Shown here: piece by piece, positions 1 through 9,407 of the stretch
Numbering within the stretch: position 1 is the stretch's first letter
How the letters are laid out: every line of letters begins with the position of its first letter
DNA from: Ruegeria sp. ANG-S4
GTDB taxonomy: Bacteria; Pseudomonadota; Alphaproteobacteria; Rhodobacterales; Rhodobacteraceae
DNA: 64,000 bases
Reading direction: 5' to 3'
NCBI RefSeq assembly: GCF_000814005.1
Contig: NZ_JWLK01000005.1
Location: 744,001-808,000, forward strand
Notes under the pieces: model-generated
The model's database searches: none
Told to the model about the DNA's origin: nothing
The model's input: only the letters and a program-made list of their open reading frames with translations
Program-made: the position numbers and the translations under genes

Positions 1-1024
1 GTTTTTTACCGGACCCATTTCGGATGCAGTCGGACGCAAGCCCGTAATTTACGGTGGCGCTGCGCTTTATATTCTGGCGTCGGCGATTGCCTGGGCCAGT
101 TCATCGCTTGAACTTGTTCTGGCGGCGCGTATCCTGCAAGGTCTCGGCGCCGCGGGCCCGCGCGTGGTGGCGATGGCGATCATTCGCGACCTATATGCCG
201 GTCGTGAAATGGCGCGCATCATTTCGATTGCCATGATGATCTTTACGCTGGTTCCGGCGATTGCACCGATGATGGGTGCAGGGGTGATCGCACTTGTGGG
301 CTGGCGTGGTATCTTTGTTTGCTTCATCCTGTTCGCGATCATTATCCTGATCTGGATGACACTGCGCCTGCCAGAGTCGCTGGCCCCCGAAAACCGCCGC
401 CCCTTTCGCCTGCCCCTTATGGTTGCCGCCGTGCAGGAAATGCTTGCCCATCCCACCGTGCGCCTGTCCATAATGGTGCAGACCCTGTGCATGGGCTTGC
501 TGTTCACCATGCTGACGATGGTGCAACCGGTTTATGACGTCGTCCACGATCGTGCCGAAAGTTTTCCGTTCTGGTTCGGCTTTGTTGCGCTTGTTTCGGG
601 TTCGGCCAGCCTTTTGAATGCAGCTGTTGTCGTGCGCGTTGGCATGCGCCGGATCGTGACCTGGGCCTTGGGCAGTCAGATAGTGATCACCTCGGTCGTC
701 ATATTGCTGAGCCTGGCCAACCTGTCAGCCGATGCATCTTTTGCGTTGTTCGTTTTCTGGCAAACCACAGTGTTCTTCATGGCCGGCGTGACAATGGGCA
801 ATCTCAACGCCATCGCAATGGAACCGATGGGTCATATCGCCGGTATGGCAGCTTCCGTAATTGGCTCCATCGCGACCGTTTTGGCGGCTGCCATCGCTGC
901 GCCTGTCGGCCTGCTGTTTGATGGTTCAATAACGCCACTGACGATTGGCGTTCTCACCATGAGCGCGCTTGGCTTCGGCTTGATGCTTCATATGGGCCGG
1001 GTTGAAAACAGACTGCCTGCCTGA
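1..1024 (+). CDS. Bcr/CflA family drug-resistance MFS exporter (5' truncated)
   Basis: The frame is open from base 2 and ends at 1024, giving 340 residues without a start codon. The family is usually about 400 residues, so the first membrane helix and part of the second lie outside the window. Residues 8-13 read DAVGRK, the MFS motif A loop between helices 2 and 3. The segment around RILQGLGAAGPRVVA, followed by an IIRDLY stretch, is typical of the Bcr/CflA proton-coupled drug exporters of the inner membrane. About ten further hydrophobic helices follow. The substrate cannot be read from the sequence. The next gene begins 56 bases downstream on the same strand with its own ribosome binding site. 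Confidence 0.85.
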   Translation, partial: FFTGPISDAVGRKPVIYGGAALYILASAIAWASSSLELVLAARILQGLGAAGPRVVAMAIIRDLYAGREMARIISIAMMIFTLVPAIAPMMGAGVIALVGWRGIFVCFILFAIIILIWMTLRLPESLAPENRRPFRLPLMVAAVQEMLAHPTVRLSIMVQTLCMGLLFTMLTMVQPVYDVVHDRAESFPFWFGFVALVSGSASLLNAAVVVRVGMRRIVTWALGSQIVITSVVILLSLANLSADASFALFVFWQTTVFFMAGVTMGNLNAIAMEPMGHIAGMAASVIGSIATVLAAAIAAPVGLLFDGSITPLTIGVLTMSALGFGLMLHMGRVENRLPA

Positions 1025-1080
1025 TCTGTGCACGGACACTGAAACGCGTTATCTTGCCCGTGAATTCAGGGGGAAGCAGC

Positions 1081-2745
1081 ATGAGCTATGACTATGATCT
1101 GGGAAGCTATTCCTGCCGGGTCACGACGTCTTCGACCGCCGCGCAGACTTGGTTCGATCGGGGTCTGATCTGGACTTACGGATACAATCATGACGAGGCC
1201 GTGGAATGCTTCCGCCGGGCTGCCGAACATGACCCGGATTGCGCAATGGCCCATTGGGGCATCGCTTATGCTGCCGGTCCGAACTATAACCTGCCGTGGG
1301 AGTTGCGGGATGACCGAGGTCGGGCTGATGCCTTGGGCGTGGCGTATGACGCGATGCAATCAGCCCTATCGCTGACAGATCGATGCACCGCCGTTGAAAA
1401 GGCTTTGATCCACGCCCTGCCCGCCCGCTATCCGCAGCGCCAGGCCCGTGGGGATATGCATCAGTGGGATTACGCCTTTGCCGACGCCATGCGCACCGCT
1501 TTTGCGGGGCAACCCAATGACCTTGATCTGCGCACGATCTACGTTGAGGCGCTGCTGAATCTAACCCCATGGCAAATGTGGGATCTGAAATCCGGCGAAC
1601 CTGCTGAAGGTGCGGCGACGCTAGAAGCGCAAAAGGCTTTGGAAGGTGCGTTTGCCAGTGATCCCGCCGCCATGTCCCATCCCGGTCTTCTGCATCTCTA
1701 TGTGCATTTGATGGAAATGTCGCCGACGCCGGAAAAGGCCCTGCAAGCCGGCGACGTCCTGCGAACGCTTGTACCTGATGCCGGTCATCTGGTGCATATG
1801 CCGACCCATATCGACGTTCAGTGCGGGCATTACCACAATGTTGTCCATTGGAACGAAAAAGCATCTCAGGCGGACCTGAAATACTTTGAACTCGAAGGGG
1901 CGTTCAACATTTATACCGGCTATCGGCAACACAATTACCATTTCGCCATATATGGCGCGATGTTTCTGGGTCAGATCGAACCGGCGCTGCGCGCAAATCA
2001 GGGGATTTGGGACACAACGCCCGAAGATATGCTGCGCATCCAAAGCCCACCGATGGCTGACTACTTTGAAAGCTATATGTCGATGGGCCCGCACATCCTG
2101 ATCCGGTTTGGCCGGTGGGAAGACGCCAAGGCGCTGGACGTGCCCGACGACCCCGACCTATACCGCACGCTCACAGCGACCACGCATTACGCCCGCGCCA
2201 TCGCCCATGCCGCAACGGGTCAGGTGCCCGAGGCCGAAGCAGAGGAACAGCTGTTCCTGAGCGCCAAGGCCTGCGTTCCCGAGGAACGCCGCCTGCACAA
2301 TAACCGCGTCGTCGACCTGCTTGAAATTGCGACGGAAATGCTGCGCGGCGAGATTGAATACCGCAAAGGGAACTTTGAACTGGCGTTTGGCCATTTGCGC
2401 CGGGCGGTCCTGTTGGATGACACGCTGCCATACGACGAACCCTGGGGGTGGATGCAACCGACACGCCACGCATTGGGGGCGTTGTTGTTCGAGCAAGGTC
2501 ATGTGGCTGAAGCCGAAGACGTGTATCGCGAGGATCTGGGGCTGGGCGGAACGCTCGGCCGCGCATCAATTCATCCGGACAATGTCTGGAGCCTGAAAGG
2601 GCTGCACGATTGCCTTAAGTCTCGCGGGGAAACCATTGAAATCAAACAAATCAAGCAACGCCTGGATCTTGCGTTGGCACGGGCGGATCGCGCGGTGGCC
2701 GCTTCGTGTTTCTGCGCCCAAGCCGCAATGAAGGCTGCAGAATGA
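1081..2745 (+). CDS. TTC38-like tetratricopeptide repeat protein
   Basis: The protein has 554 residues. The ATG at 1081 is preferred over an upstream TTG because AGGGGGA lies 6 bases before it. Near the N-terminus a helix-turn-helix repeat begins with FDRGLIWTYGYNHDEAVECF, followed by the alanine-rich AHWGIAYAAGPNYN region seen in TTC38-like proteins of bacteria and animals. Further TPR-like pairs occur along the chain, for example around PEAEAEEQLFLSAKA and near the C-terminus. There is no signal peptide or membrane helix, so it should be cytosolic. It probably acts as a protein-interaction scaffold, but no biochemical role can be assigned. Its TGA overlaps the ATG of the next gene by 3 bases (ATGA), indicating co-translation. 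Confidence 0.8.
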   Translation: MSYDYDLGSYSCRVTTSSTAAQTWFDRGLIWTYGYNHDEAVECFRRAAEHDPDCAMAHWGIAYAAGPNYNLPWELRDDRGRADALGVAYDAMQSALSLTDRCTAVEKALIHALPARYPQRQARGDMHQWDYAFADAMRTAFAGQPNDLDLRTIYVEALLNLTPWQMWDLKSGEPAEGAATLEAQKALEGAFASDPAAMSHPGLLHLYVHLMEMSPTPEKALQAGDVLRTLVPDAGHLVHMPTHIDVQCGHYHNVVHWNEKASQADLKYFELEGAFNIYTGYRQHNYHFAIYGAMFLGQIEPALRANQGIWDTTPEDMLRIQSPPMADYFESYMSMGPHILIRFGRWEDAKALDVPDDPDLYRTLTATTHYARAIAHAATGQVPEAEAEEQLFLSAKACVPEERRLHNNRVVDLLEIATEMLRGEIEYRKGNFELAFGHLRRAVLLDDTLPYDEPWGWMQPTRHALGALLFEQGHVAEAEDVYREDLGLGGTLGRASIHPDNVWSLKGLHDCLKSRGETIEIKQIKQRLDLALARADRAVAASCFCAQAAMKAAE

Positions 2746-3419
2746 ATCGATACCTGCGATTTGCCCTCGTTTTGTTGTGTGGCCCCGCGTTGGCAGACCG
2801 CCAATCCTTTCCCCCAGCCGACCAAGCCGAACGCGATCCATCATTGGCGGCTTTTCGAGACGATCTTTTGGCCAAGGTGCAGGCCCGGGACCTTGATGCC
2901 GTTATTGCCGCGGCCTGTTCCGACATTGATCTCAGTGAAAACAGCGCTGGCGGACCAGAGGCGTTTCGGGCGCTTTTGACAACTGGCGTAGAAACTCAAA
3001 ACGAAGTCCCGTCAGACGCGTCCGAAACGGAACCCAACGCGCTTTGGGACGCCCTTGCGGACACACTGACTCAGCCCGGGTATTTCGACGAACAAGGCGA
3101 ATTCTGGATGCCGCATCAGTGGCAGATCACTCTGCCAGCCGACCTGAACCCCAAATTTGCGTTTTTCGTAACCGGCGAAAACGTCTCACTGCGTCAGGCT
3201 GGGGCTCAATCTTCGCCCGTTGTCGGATTAATAAGCCACGAGGTTGTGCTTGTCCCAAGCTTCCAACCCACCTTGGATTACCAAAGCGTATTTCTGACCG
3301 ATGGCACGCCCGGCCATATGCACAAAGACTACCTTTGGCCGATGAACGGTTATCGCGCTGCTTTCGTCAAATCAGATACTGGCGACTGGCAGCTTTGCAG
3401 TTTTGTCACCGGGGACTAG
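2742..3419 (+). CDS. secreted hypothetical protein with possible SH3-like C-terminal domain
   Basis: The product has 225 residues and starts at the ATG overlapping the TPR gene stop. An upstream GTG in frame would lengthen it by 12 residues but would hide the signal peptide. Residues 1-18 form a classical signal sequence ending in PALA, so the mature protein should be periplasmic or secreted. The C-terminal half (ENVSLRQAGAQSSPVVGLIS, later YLWPMNGYRAAF) has the alternating pattern of a bacterial SH3-like beta-barrel; this is an inference from pattern, not a firm family call. Translational coupling to the TPR gene suggests a shared process. The stop codon overlaps the mfd stop on the other strand in CTAG at 3416-3419. 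Confidence 0.7.
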   Translation: MNRYLRFALVLLCGPALADRQSFPPADQAERDPSLAAFRDDLLAKVQARDLDAVIAAACSDIDLSENSAGGPEAFRALLTTGVETQNEVPSDASETEPNALWDALADTLTQPGYFDEQGEFWMPHQWQITLPADLNPKFAFFVTGENVSLRQAGAQSSPVVGLISHEVVLVPSFQPTLDYQSVFLTDGTPGHMHKDYLWPMNGYRAAFVKSDTGDWQLCSFVTGD

Positions 3420-6400
3420 GACTTTGCCTTCTTCTTTTCACCGACGACTTTCTCGGCCAGATCGCGGGCAATAGCAAAGGCGCCTTTGATCTTGTCGGCG
3501 TCCTTTTTCCAATCGCGGCGCACGACGATCTTGTTGTCTTTGACTTTGGCCAGACCACGCTGGTTCTGAATGAATTCGACAAGCCCTTGGGGTGAGGCGA
3601 ATTTGTCGTTGTGGAACTGGATTGTCGCGCCTTTTGGCCCGCCGTCCAGTTTCGCAATCCCTGCCCGTTTGCACATGGCTTTGATGCGCACGACCAACAT
3701 AAGGGTATTCACCTCTTTCGGCAGCGTCCCGAACCGGTCGATCAGTTCGGCGGCAAAACCTTCCAGTTCGACCTTCGTCGAAAGTGACGAAAGACGACGA
3801 TAAAGGCCCAGACGAACATCCAGATCGGGCACATAATCCTCGGGGATCAGAACCGGAACGCCAAGATTGATCTGTGGGGCCCATTGATCGTCAGCGTCGG
3901 ACAACCCTTCCATCTCACCCGCTTTGATCTTGGCGATCGCCTCTTCCAGCATCGATTGGTAGAGTTCGTAGCCCACATCCCGCATCTGGCCGGATTGTTC
4001 TTCGCCCAACAGGTTGCCCGCGCCGCGAATATCAAGGTCTTGCGAAGCCAAGGTGAACCCCGCCCCCAACGTGTCCAACGACCCCAGAACGCGCAGACGT
4101 TTTTCGGCAGTTGCAGTCAGTTTCTGTCGCGGCTTCGTGGTCAGATAGGCATAAGCCCGGGTCTTTGAGCGCCCCACTCGCCCTCGGATCTGATAGAGCT
4201 GCGCAAGACCGAACATATCCGCTCGATGAACGACCATCGTGTTGGCGGTCGGAATATCCAAACCGCTTTCCACAATAGTGGTCGCCAAAAGCACATCAAA
4301 CTTTCCGTCATAAAACGCGTTCATCCGATCGTCGAGTTCACCCGCCGCCATTTGCCCATGCGCCACGACGTAGGTGATTTCCGGCAGTTGCTCTTTCAGA
4401 AACTCTTCAATCTCCGGCAAGTCCGAGATACGCGGGACGACATAGAAACTCTGCCCTCCGCGATAGTGCTCGCGCAGCAACGCTTCTCGGATCGTAACCG
4501 CGTCGAACTCGCTAACATAGGTCCGGATGGCCAGACGGTCGATGGGCGGCGTTCCGATGATGGACAGATCGCGAACCCCGGTCAGCGACAATTGCAATGT
4601 GCGCGGGATCGGGGTTGCGGTAAGGGTCAGGACATGAACATCAGAGCGGAGTTGTTTGAGCCGCTCTTTGTGACCGACGCCAAAATGCTGTTCTTCGTCT
4701 ATGATCAGCAGACCCAGGTTCTGGAACCGAATTCCCTTGGCCAGCAACGCGTGCGTTCCGATCACAATATCGACCGTACCACGTGCAAGCCTCTCTCGGG
4801 TTTGCTGTGCATCTTTCGCGGAGACGAAACGCGATAGCTGCCGCACTTCCAGAGGGAATCCGCGAAATCGTTCCTTGAAGCTTGCCGCATGCTGCCGCGC
4901 CAACAAGGTCGTCGGGGCAACAACAGCAACCTGAACACCGGACATCGCAGCGACAAAGGCGGCACGCATGGCGACCTCGGTTTTACCAAAGCCCACATCG
5001 CCGCAGATCAGACGATCCATCGGCGCACCGGAATGCATGTCCTCCATCACTTCCGAGATCGCACGCAACTGGTCATCCGTCTCTTGATAGGGAAAACGGG
5101 CGCTGAATTCTTCCCACGCATGCGGGGGCGGATCCATGATCGGCGCTTTGCGCAATGCACGCTCAGCAGCGATACGGATCAGCTTGTCCGCCATCTCGCG
5201 AATGCGTTCTTTCAGCTTCGCCTTCTTGGCCTGCCATGCACCACCGCCCAATCGGTCAAGCAGCCCTTCGTCATGCCCGTATTTCGACAGCAATTCGATA
5301 TTCTCGACCGGTAGGTAAAGTTTTGATCGCTCGGCATATTCCAACAACAGGCATTCATGGGCTGCACCGGCTGCGGTCACAACCTCCATCCCTTTGTAAC
5401 GGCCGATGCCATGGTCCACATGAACCACGAGGTCGCCGGGACTAAGCGATTGGGTTTCCGTCAGAAAGTTCTCAGCTTTGCGGCGTTTTTTGGGCTGGCG
5501 GATAAGGCGATCCCCTAAAACATCCTGCTCGGATATCACCGTCAGATCCGGCGCTTCAAAGCCATGTTCCAGGGCCCAGACCGCCAGATGCAATCCGCGC
5601 TTGCCAACACGGGTGCCGTCCTTGACCGGAATAGCCTCGGCCAGTCCCTCATCTTCGATCAAACCCATCAGACGTTCACGCGCGCCTTCGGAGTAGGACG
5701 CAATCAGCACGGGCCCCTTGGCCAACTTATCGGTAATATGGCTTGCCAGAGCCCCAAACAGACTGATGCTTTCCTGCTGACGTTCGGGCGCGAAGTTCCG
5801 CCCGATCCGCCCGCCTGCGTCTATCACACCAGGGCCGCTGGCTTGTGGCAAAGGGCTGAATTGCAAAACGCGACAATCCGCAACCGCCGCTTCCCACGCG
5901 GCATCGTCCAGGTAGAGCAATCCCGGCGGCGTGGGTTTGTACACCGTGTCCATCCGAGAGCGGTTCTCCAACGCCAATCGACGCGTTTCGTACTGATCTG
6001 CAATGCTGTCCCAGCGCGCGAGGCGAGCGGGTGTCACCTGATCGTCCAGCGAAACGGTCGCCCCGGGCAGATAGTCGAACAAGGTTTCCAGTTTGTCGTG
6101 AAAGAAGGGCAGCCAATGTTCCATGCCCTGTTGTTTGCGACCCGCGCTGACAGCTTCGTACAATGGGTCATCGGTGCCCGCTGCACCGAATTCAATACGG
6201 TAGTTCTGGCGGAATCGCGTGATCGCGGCATCGTCCAGAATGACCTCGGAAACCGGAGCCAGTTCCACCACGTCCAACTTTTCGGTTGTGCGTTGCGATA
6301 CCGGGTCAAACCTGCGGGCGCCATCCAGAACGTCGCCGAACAGATCCAGCCGGACCGGTCCCGCGTCACCCGGGGGAAAGATGTCGATGATCCCGCCACG

Positions 6401-6868
6401 GATTGCGTAATCGCCTGGCTCCATCACCGTTGGGCTTTGAGTAAACCCCATGCGCAAAAGAAAATTCCGTAGCGCCGTTTCGTCAACACGGTGGTTCACG
6501 CGCGCAGTAAAAGCGGCTTCGCGCAGGACATCGCGGGCCGGAACCCTTTGTGTGGCGGCGTTTAATGTGGTCAGAAGCACAAATTTGGCTGGCATTTGGT
6601 GCACCAATGCCGCCAGAGTTGCGACGCGGGCCGCTGAAATATCCGCATTCGGAGAGACGCGGTCATAGGGAAGGCAATCCCAACCGGGAAACACGAAAAC
6701 TGGCATGTCCGGCGCAAAAAAGGCCAACGCCGCCCGCATCGCCTCCATCCGTTTGTCATCACGTGCGATGTGACAAACGCGGCCGGACTTTGCGACCTCA
6801 TTCAGAACCAGTTGCGCGTCAAACCCCTCGGGTGCGCCGCCGACCGTCACGTGGTTCGGAGCCTTCAT
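3416..6868 (-). CDS. mfd: transcription-repair coupling factor Mfd
   Basis: Mfd is an ATP-driven translocase that removes RNA polymerase stalled at DNA lesions and recruits UvrA for nucleotide excision repair. The protein has 1150 residues, the normal family length. The N-terminal third is the UvrB-like region. A CarD-like RNA-polymerase interaction domain follows (SPGDLVVHVDHGIGRYKGM). The helicase core then shows Walker A GDVGFGKT near residue 620, the DEEQ box near residue 724, and a second RecA-like lobe with QIRGRVGR. The C-terminal TRCF domain closes the chain. The ATG at 6868 is the natural start. The gene is last in a minus-strand pair with the membrane protein upstream, 18 bases away. 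Confidence is very high. Confidence 0.99.
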   Translation of the reverse strand: MKAPNHVTVGGAPEGFDAQLVLNEVAKSGRVCHIARDDKRMEAMRAALAFFAPDMPVFVFPGWDCLPYDRVSPNADISAARVATLAALVHQMPAKFVLLTTLNAATQRVPARDVLREAAFTARVNHRVDETALRNFLLRMGFTQSPTVMEPGDYAIRGGIIDIFPPGDAGPVRLDLFGDVLDGARRFDPVSQRTTEKLDVVELAPVSEVILDDAAITRFRQNYRIEFGAAGTDDPLYEAVSAGRKQQGMEHWLPFFHDKLETLFDYLPGATVSLDDQVTPARLARWDSIADQYETRRLALENRSRMDTVYKPTPPGLLYLDDAAWEAAVADCRVLQFSPLPQASGPGVIDAGGRIGRNFAPERQQESISLFGALASHITDKLAKGPVLIASYSEGARERLMGLIEDEGLAEAIPVKDGTRVGKRGLHLAVWALEHGFEAPDLTVISEQDVLGDRLIRQPKKRRKAENFLTETQSLSPGDLVVHVDHGIGRYKGMEVVTAAGAAHECLLLEYAERSKLYLPVENIELLSKYGHDEGLLDRLGGGAWQAKKAKLKERIREMADKLIRIAAERALRKAPIMDPPPHAWEEFSARFPYQETDDQLRAISEVMEDMHSGAPMDRLICGDVGFGKTEVAMRAAFVAAMSGVQVAVVAPTTLLARQHAASFKERFRGFPLEVRQLSRFVSAKDAQQTRERLARGTVDIVIGTHALLAKGIRFQNLGLLIIDEEQHFGVGHKERLKQLRSDVHVLTLTATPIPRTLQLSLTGVRDLSIIGTPPIDRLAIRTYVSEFDAVTIREALLREHYRGGQSFYVVPRISDLPEIEEFLKEQLPEITYVVAHGQMAAGELDDRMNAFYDGKFDVLLATTIVESGLDIPTANTMVVHRADMFGLAQLYQIRGRVGRSKTRAYAYLTTKPRQKLTATAEKRLRVLGSLDTLGAGFTLASQDLDIRGAGNLLGEEQSGQMRDVGYELYQSMLEEAIAKIKAGEMEGLSDADDQWAPQINLGVPVLIPEDYVPDLDVRLGLYRRLSSLSTKVELEGFAAELIDRFGTLPKEVNTLMLVVRIKAMCKRAGIAKLDGGPKGATIQFHNDKFASPQGLVEFIQNQRGLAKVKDNKIVVRRDWKKDADKIKGAFAIARDLAEKVVGEKKKAKS

Positions 6869-6886
6869 CGCTGTGCCTTTCCGATT

Positions 6887-7414
6887 TTACCAGCCTAAAA
6901 CGCCGATGGAAAAGTTCTGATACATGCCCCAAAGCGAGGTGACCACAATAGAAATCATTCCAATGATCTGGGTGTAGATGCGGCAGCGCGTCAGCGACTT
7001 TGAAACCGCCTCGAGCGTCACCTCAATACGCTGCAATTTCTTGGCCACGCCAATGTTGATTGCCGTGACGAAACACAATGGGAAAAGCAGCAAAAAGACC
7101 GCCTGCGCGAACTCGAGCCCATAATAAAAACCCAGCGTTGCCAAGCCCGTAAAGAAAAAACAGGCCAGCGCGAGAATGACGATTCCCGAAACATCCAAGA
7201 CATAAAGCAGGCGATTGGAATTGATGCGGACCAGGTCCAGCAAGTCGCGTTCATTCTGGCCACCCACCCTGCGGGCCCGCACCACAAGATCGTATGGCAC
7301 CCCCAAAACCCAATGGCTGACCGAAGACCACAAAACGGCGAGCGCGATCCAAAACCACAGATTCGAAAAGCTGCGCATGTCAATGAGTTCGAAGATCGAA
7401 GAGTATATGTCCAA
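6887..7414 (-). CDS. conserved integral membrane protein, function unknown
   Basis: The product has 175 residues with about four hydrophobic helices (near LWFWIALAVLW, GIVILALACFFF, AVFLLLFPLCFV and IIGMISIVVTSLW). I know of similar proteins in Rhodobacterales that carry the label 'component of SufBCD complex', but nothing here supports a role in Fe-S assembly and I treat that name as unreliable. The chosen start is the TTG at 7414, which gives MDIYSSIFELIDMRSF. An internal ATG at 7378 would remove 12 residues and neither start has a convincing ribosome binding site. It lies 18 bases upstream of mfd and is probably co-transcribed with it. It is divergent from hemB. Confidence 0.75.
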   Translation of the reverse strand: MDIYSSIFELIDMRSFSNLWFWIALAVLWSSVSHWVLGVPYDLVVRARRVGGQNERDLLDLVRINSNRLLYVLDVSGIVILALACFFFTGLATLGFYYGLEFAQAVFLLLFPLCFVTAINIGVAKKLQRIEVTLEAVSKSLTRCRIYTQIIGMISIVVTSLWGMYQNFSIGVLGW

Positions 7415-7534
7415 GCGCCAGCCCTTTATTCACCGCCATCAGGGGGGTTCGTCGTGCCGACGCATTCATTGCTACCCTTGAGACTGCATCGAATTCATGC
7501 CACCCAATGCGCAAATGTTCAAGGAGAGCGCGCC

Positions 7535-8533
7535 ATGAAACCGACCATTGCCCCCTACCCCCTTACCCGGTTCCGCCGGGCGCGTCAGTCTCCGGCAATC
7601 CGTGGGTTGGTGCGCGAGAATAATTTGACCGTCGATGACCTTATTTGGCCTGTTTTTGTGCGAGACGGAGAAGGTATTGAAGAGCCGGTGCCCTCAATGC
7701 CCGGGGTCGTACGACGATCCGTTGATCTGATCGAGAAAGCTGCAATTGAAGCGCAGGCTTTGGGCATACCGGCAATATGCATTTTTCCATACACCGACCC
7801 TTCTCTGAAAACCGAAGACTGCGCCGAGGCCTGGAACCCTGACAATTTGTCGAATCGTGCCATCCGCGCGATCAAAAACGCAGCCCCTGATATTGCCGTC
7901 ATGACGGATGTTGCACTGGATCCCTACAACATAAATGGTCACGATGGGTATGTGGTTGATGGTCAGATCGTGAACGACCAGACGGTCGAAGCACTTGTGA
8001 AAATGACGCTCGCGCAAGCCGACGCCGGCGCCGATATCATCGGCCCTTCGGACATGATGGATGGCCGGGTCGGCGAAATGCGCAAAGCCCTTGAGGGTGC
8101 CGGGCACCAGAACGTCATGATCCTCAGCTATGCCGCAAAATACGCCAGCGCATTTTACGGCCCCTTCCGTGATGCGGTCGGCGCGTCAGGCGCACTGACC
8201 GGAGACAAGAAAACCTACCAGATGGACCCGGCGAATTCAGACGAGGCACTGCGGCTTATCGAAAGGGACCTGACCGAAGGGGCCGACATGGTCATGATCA
8301 AGCCCGGCATGCCGTATCTGGATATATGTCGTCGGGTCAAAGACACGTTCGGTGCGCCGACCTATGCTTACCAGGTGTCAGGCGAATACGCGATGATCCA
8401 GGCGGCGGCGAACAATGGCTGGATTGACGGAGAAAAAGTCATGCTTGAAAGCCTTATGGCCTTCAAACGTGCCGGATGCGATGGTGTCCTGACCTATTTC
8501 GCCCCCCGGGTCGCACAGCTTTTGCAAGGTTAG
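7535..8533 (+). CDS. hemB: delta-aminolevulinic acid dehydratase (porphobilinogen synthase)
   Basis: HemB condenses two 5-aminolevulinate molecules to porphobilinogen in haem and chlorophyll synthesis. The protein has 332 residues. The ATG at 7535 follows AAGGAG by 8 bases; the longer open frame upstream is not coding. The two active-site lysines lie in SYAAKYASAFYGPF and MIKPGMPYLD. The metal-site segment reads DVALDPYNINGHDG, in which the three cysteines of zinc-type enzymes are replaced by Ala and Asp. This marks the magnesium/potassium-dependent class typical of alphaproteobacteria and plants. The gene stands alone, divergent from the membrane protein and mfd, with its promoter presumably in 7415-7534. 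Confidence 0.98.
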   Translation: MKPTIAPYPLTRFRRARQSPAIRGLVRENNLTVDDLIWPVFVRDGEGIEEPVPSMPGVVRRSVDLIEKAAIEAQALGIPAICIFPYTDPSLKTEDCAEAWNPDNLSNRAIRAIKNAAPDIAVMTDVALDPYNINGHDGYVVDGQIVNDQTVEALVKMTLAQADAGADIIGPSDMMDGRVGEMRKALEGAGHQNVMILSYAAKYASAFYGPFRDAVGASGALTGDKKTYQMDPANSDEALRLIERDLTEGADMVMIKPGMPYLDICRRVKDTFGAPTYAYQVSGEYAMIQAAANNGWIDGEKVMLESLMAFKRAGCDGVLTYFAPRVAQLLQG

Positions 8534-8673
8534 AGAACTGGCATCCCGCAAATTTTCGCCGATCATTGCCGTACCGGACGCAGCTTTCCCGTGACATGCG
8601 GACGCATTCGGCGTATTCTTGCACACAAGATCGGGAATACCCGGCATATCAGGCAGTTATACAGAGAAAAAAC

Positions 8674-9246
8674 ATGAGCAGTTCCAATTCTCCCCGACTG
8701 AATCGTCGTGGCTTTGCGCTTGGCATGGCCGGTCTGACATTTACGGCCGCGTGCGGTAACGGGGTCGGCAATTCAAACGCCGCCACCATAGATGCCCGCG
8801 TCGACGCAACACTGAACGAGATGTACGCTAAATACCCCAATACGGTCGAAATCTCCAACAAGGCGAACGGTATGCTTGTCATGCCACTGATCACCGACGC
8901 CGGATTTATTTTCGGCGGCGCCTACGGTCAGGGTGCGCTGCGCGTACAAGGCGCGACCGTCGACTACTATTCAGCGATTTCCGGCAGTGCCGGCTTGCAG
9001 ATCGGTGCCCAGCAATACGCGCATGTGCTGTTCTTCATGACCGAGGACGCGTTGAACGATTTCCGCCGCTCCAGCGGTTGGACGGCCGGCGCTGACATCG
9101 GCTATGTCGTCGACGCCACAGGCGAGTCGATTTCGACCGATACGACACAGTTGCGCAAACCCGTTCTGGCAGCCGTATTCGGACAAGCGGGTCTGAAATT
9201 CGGCGCGACCGTCGAAGGCACAAAGTACACACGGATTATTCCGTAA
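8674..9246 (+). CDS. SYLF/YSC84-domain lipoprotein
   Basis: The 190-residue product begins at the ATG at 8674; the longer frame upstream lacks a start with a ribosome binding site. The N-terminus holds NRRGFALGMAGLTFTAAC, a twin-arginine motif followed by a hydrophobic stretch and a lipobox-like cysteine, so it may be a Tat-exported lipoprotein. The rest matches the YSC84/SYLF lipid-binding domain: GMLVMPLITDAGFIFGG, then GALRVQG, later GYVVDATGESIS and VLAAVFGQAGLKFGATVEG. These proteins bind phosphoinositides in eukaryotes; the bacterial role is poorly defined, probably in the envelope. A strong terminator follows at 9275. The tatABC genes are also in this window. Confidence 0.88.
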   Translation: MSSSNSPRLNRRGFALGMAGLTFTAACGNGVGNSNAATIDARVDATLNEMYAKYPNTVEISNKANGMLVMPLITDAGFIFGGAYGQGALRVQGATVDYYSAISGSAGLQIGAQQYAHVLFFMTEDALNDFRRSSGWTAGADIGYVVDATGESISTDTTQLRKPVLAAVFGQAGLKFGATVEGTKYTRIIP

Positions 9247-9274
9247 ACCCAGATACCACTCCCCCCACTTCTGG

Positions 9275-9306
9275 ACCCCGCCCATGATTGTGGCGGGGTT
9301 CTTTTG
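9275..9306 (+). terminator. Rho-independent terminator after the SYLF gene
   Basis: A perfect 8-base stem ACCCCGCC (9275-9282) pairs with GGCGGGGT (9292-9299) across a 9-base loop and is followed by TTCTTTTGTT. It lies 28 bases after the SYLF stop codon and separates this gene from the acylase gene. Confidence 0.9.
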
Positions 9307-9407
9307 TTGTAATCGGGCTGAGTTTGGAACGACTATGATCTTTCAGTCCCGGCAGGCTTACTTTAGTCTTCTTACCAACTGATAATCGCAGGAAATGTGG
9401 GGCAGGA

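Noticed and set aside
6887-7414. Assignment of the membrane protein to the SufBCD iron-sulfur assembly complex.
   Set aside because: The name circulates for similar proteins, but the sequence has no Suf motif and no suf gene is nearby.
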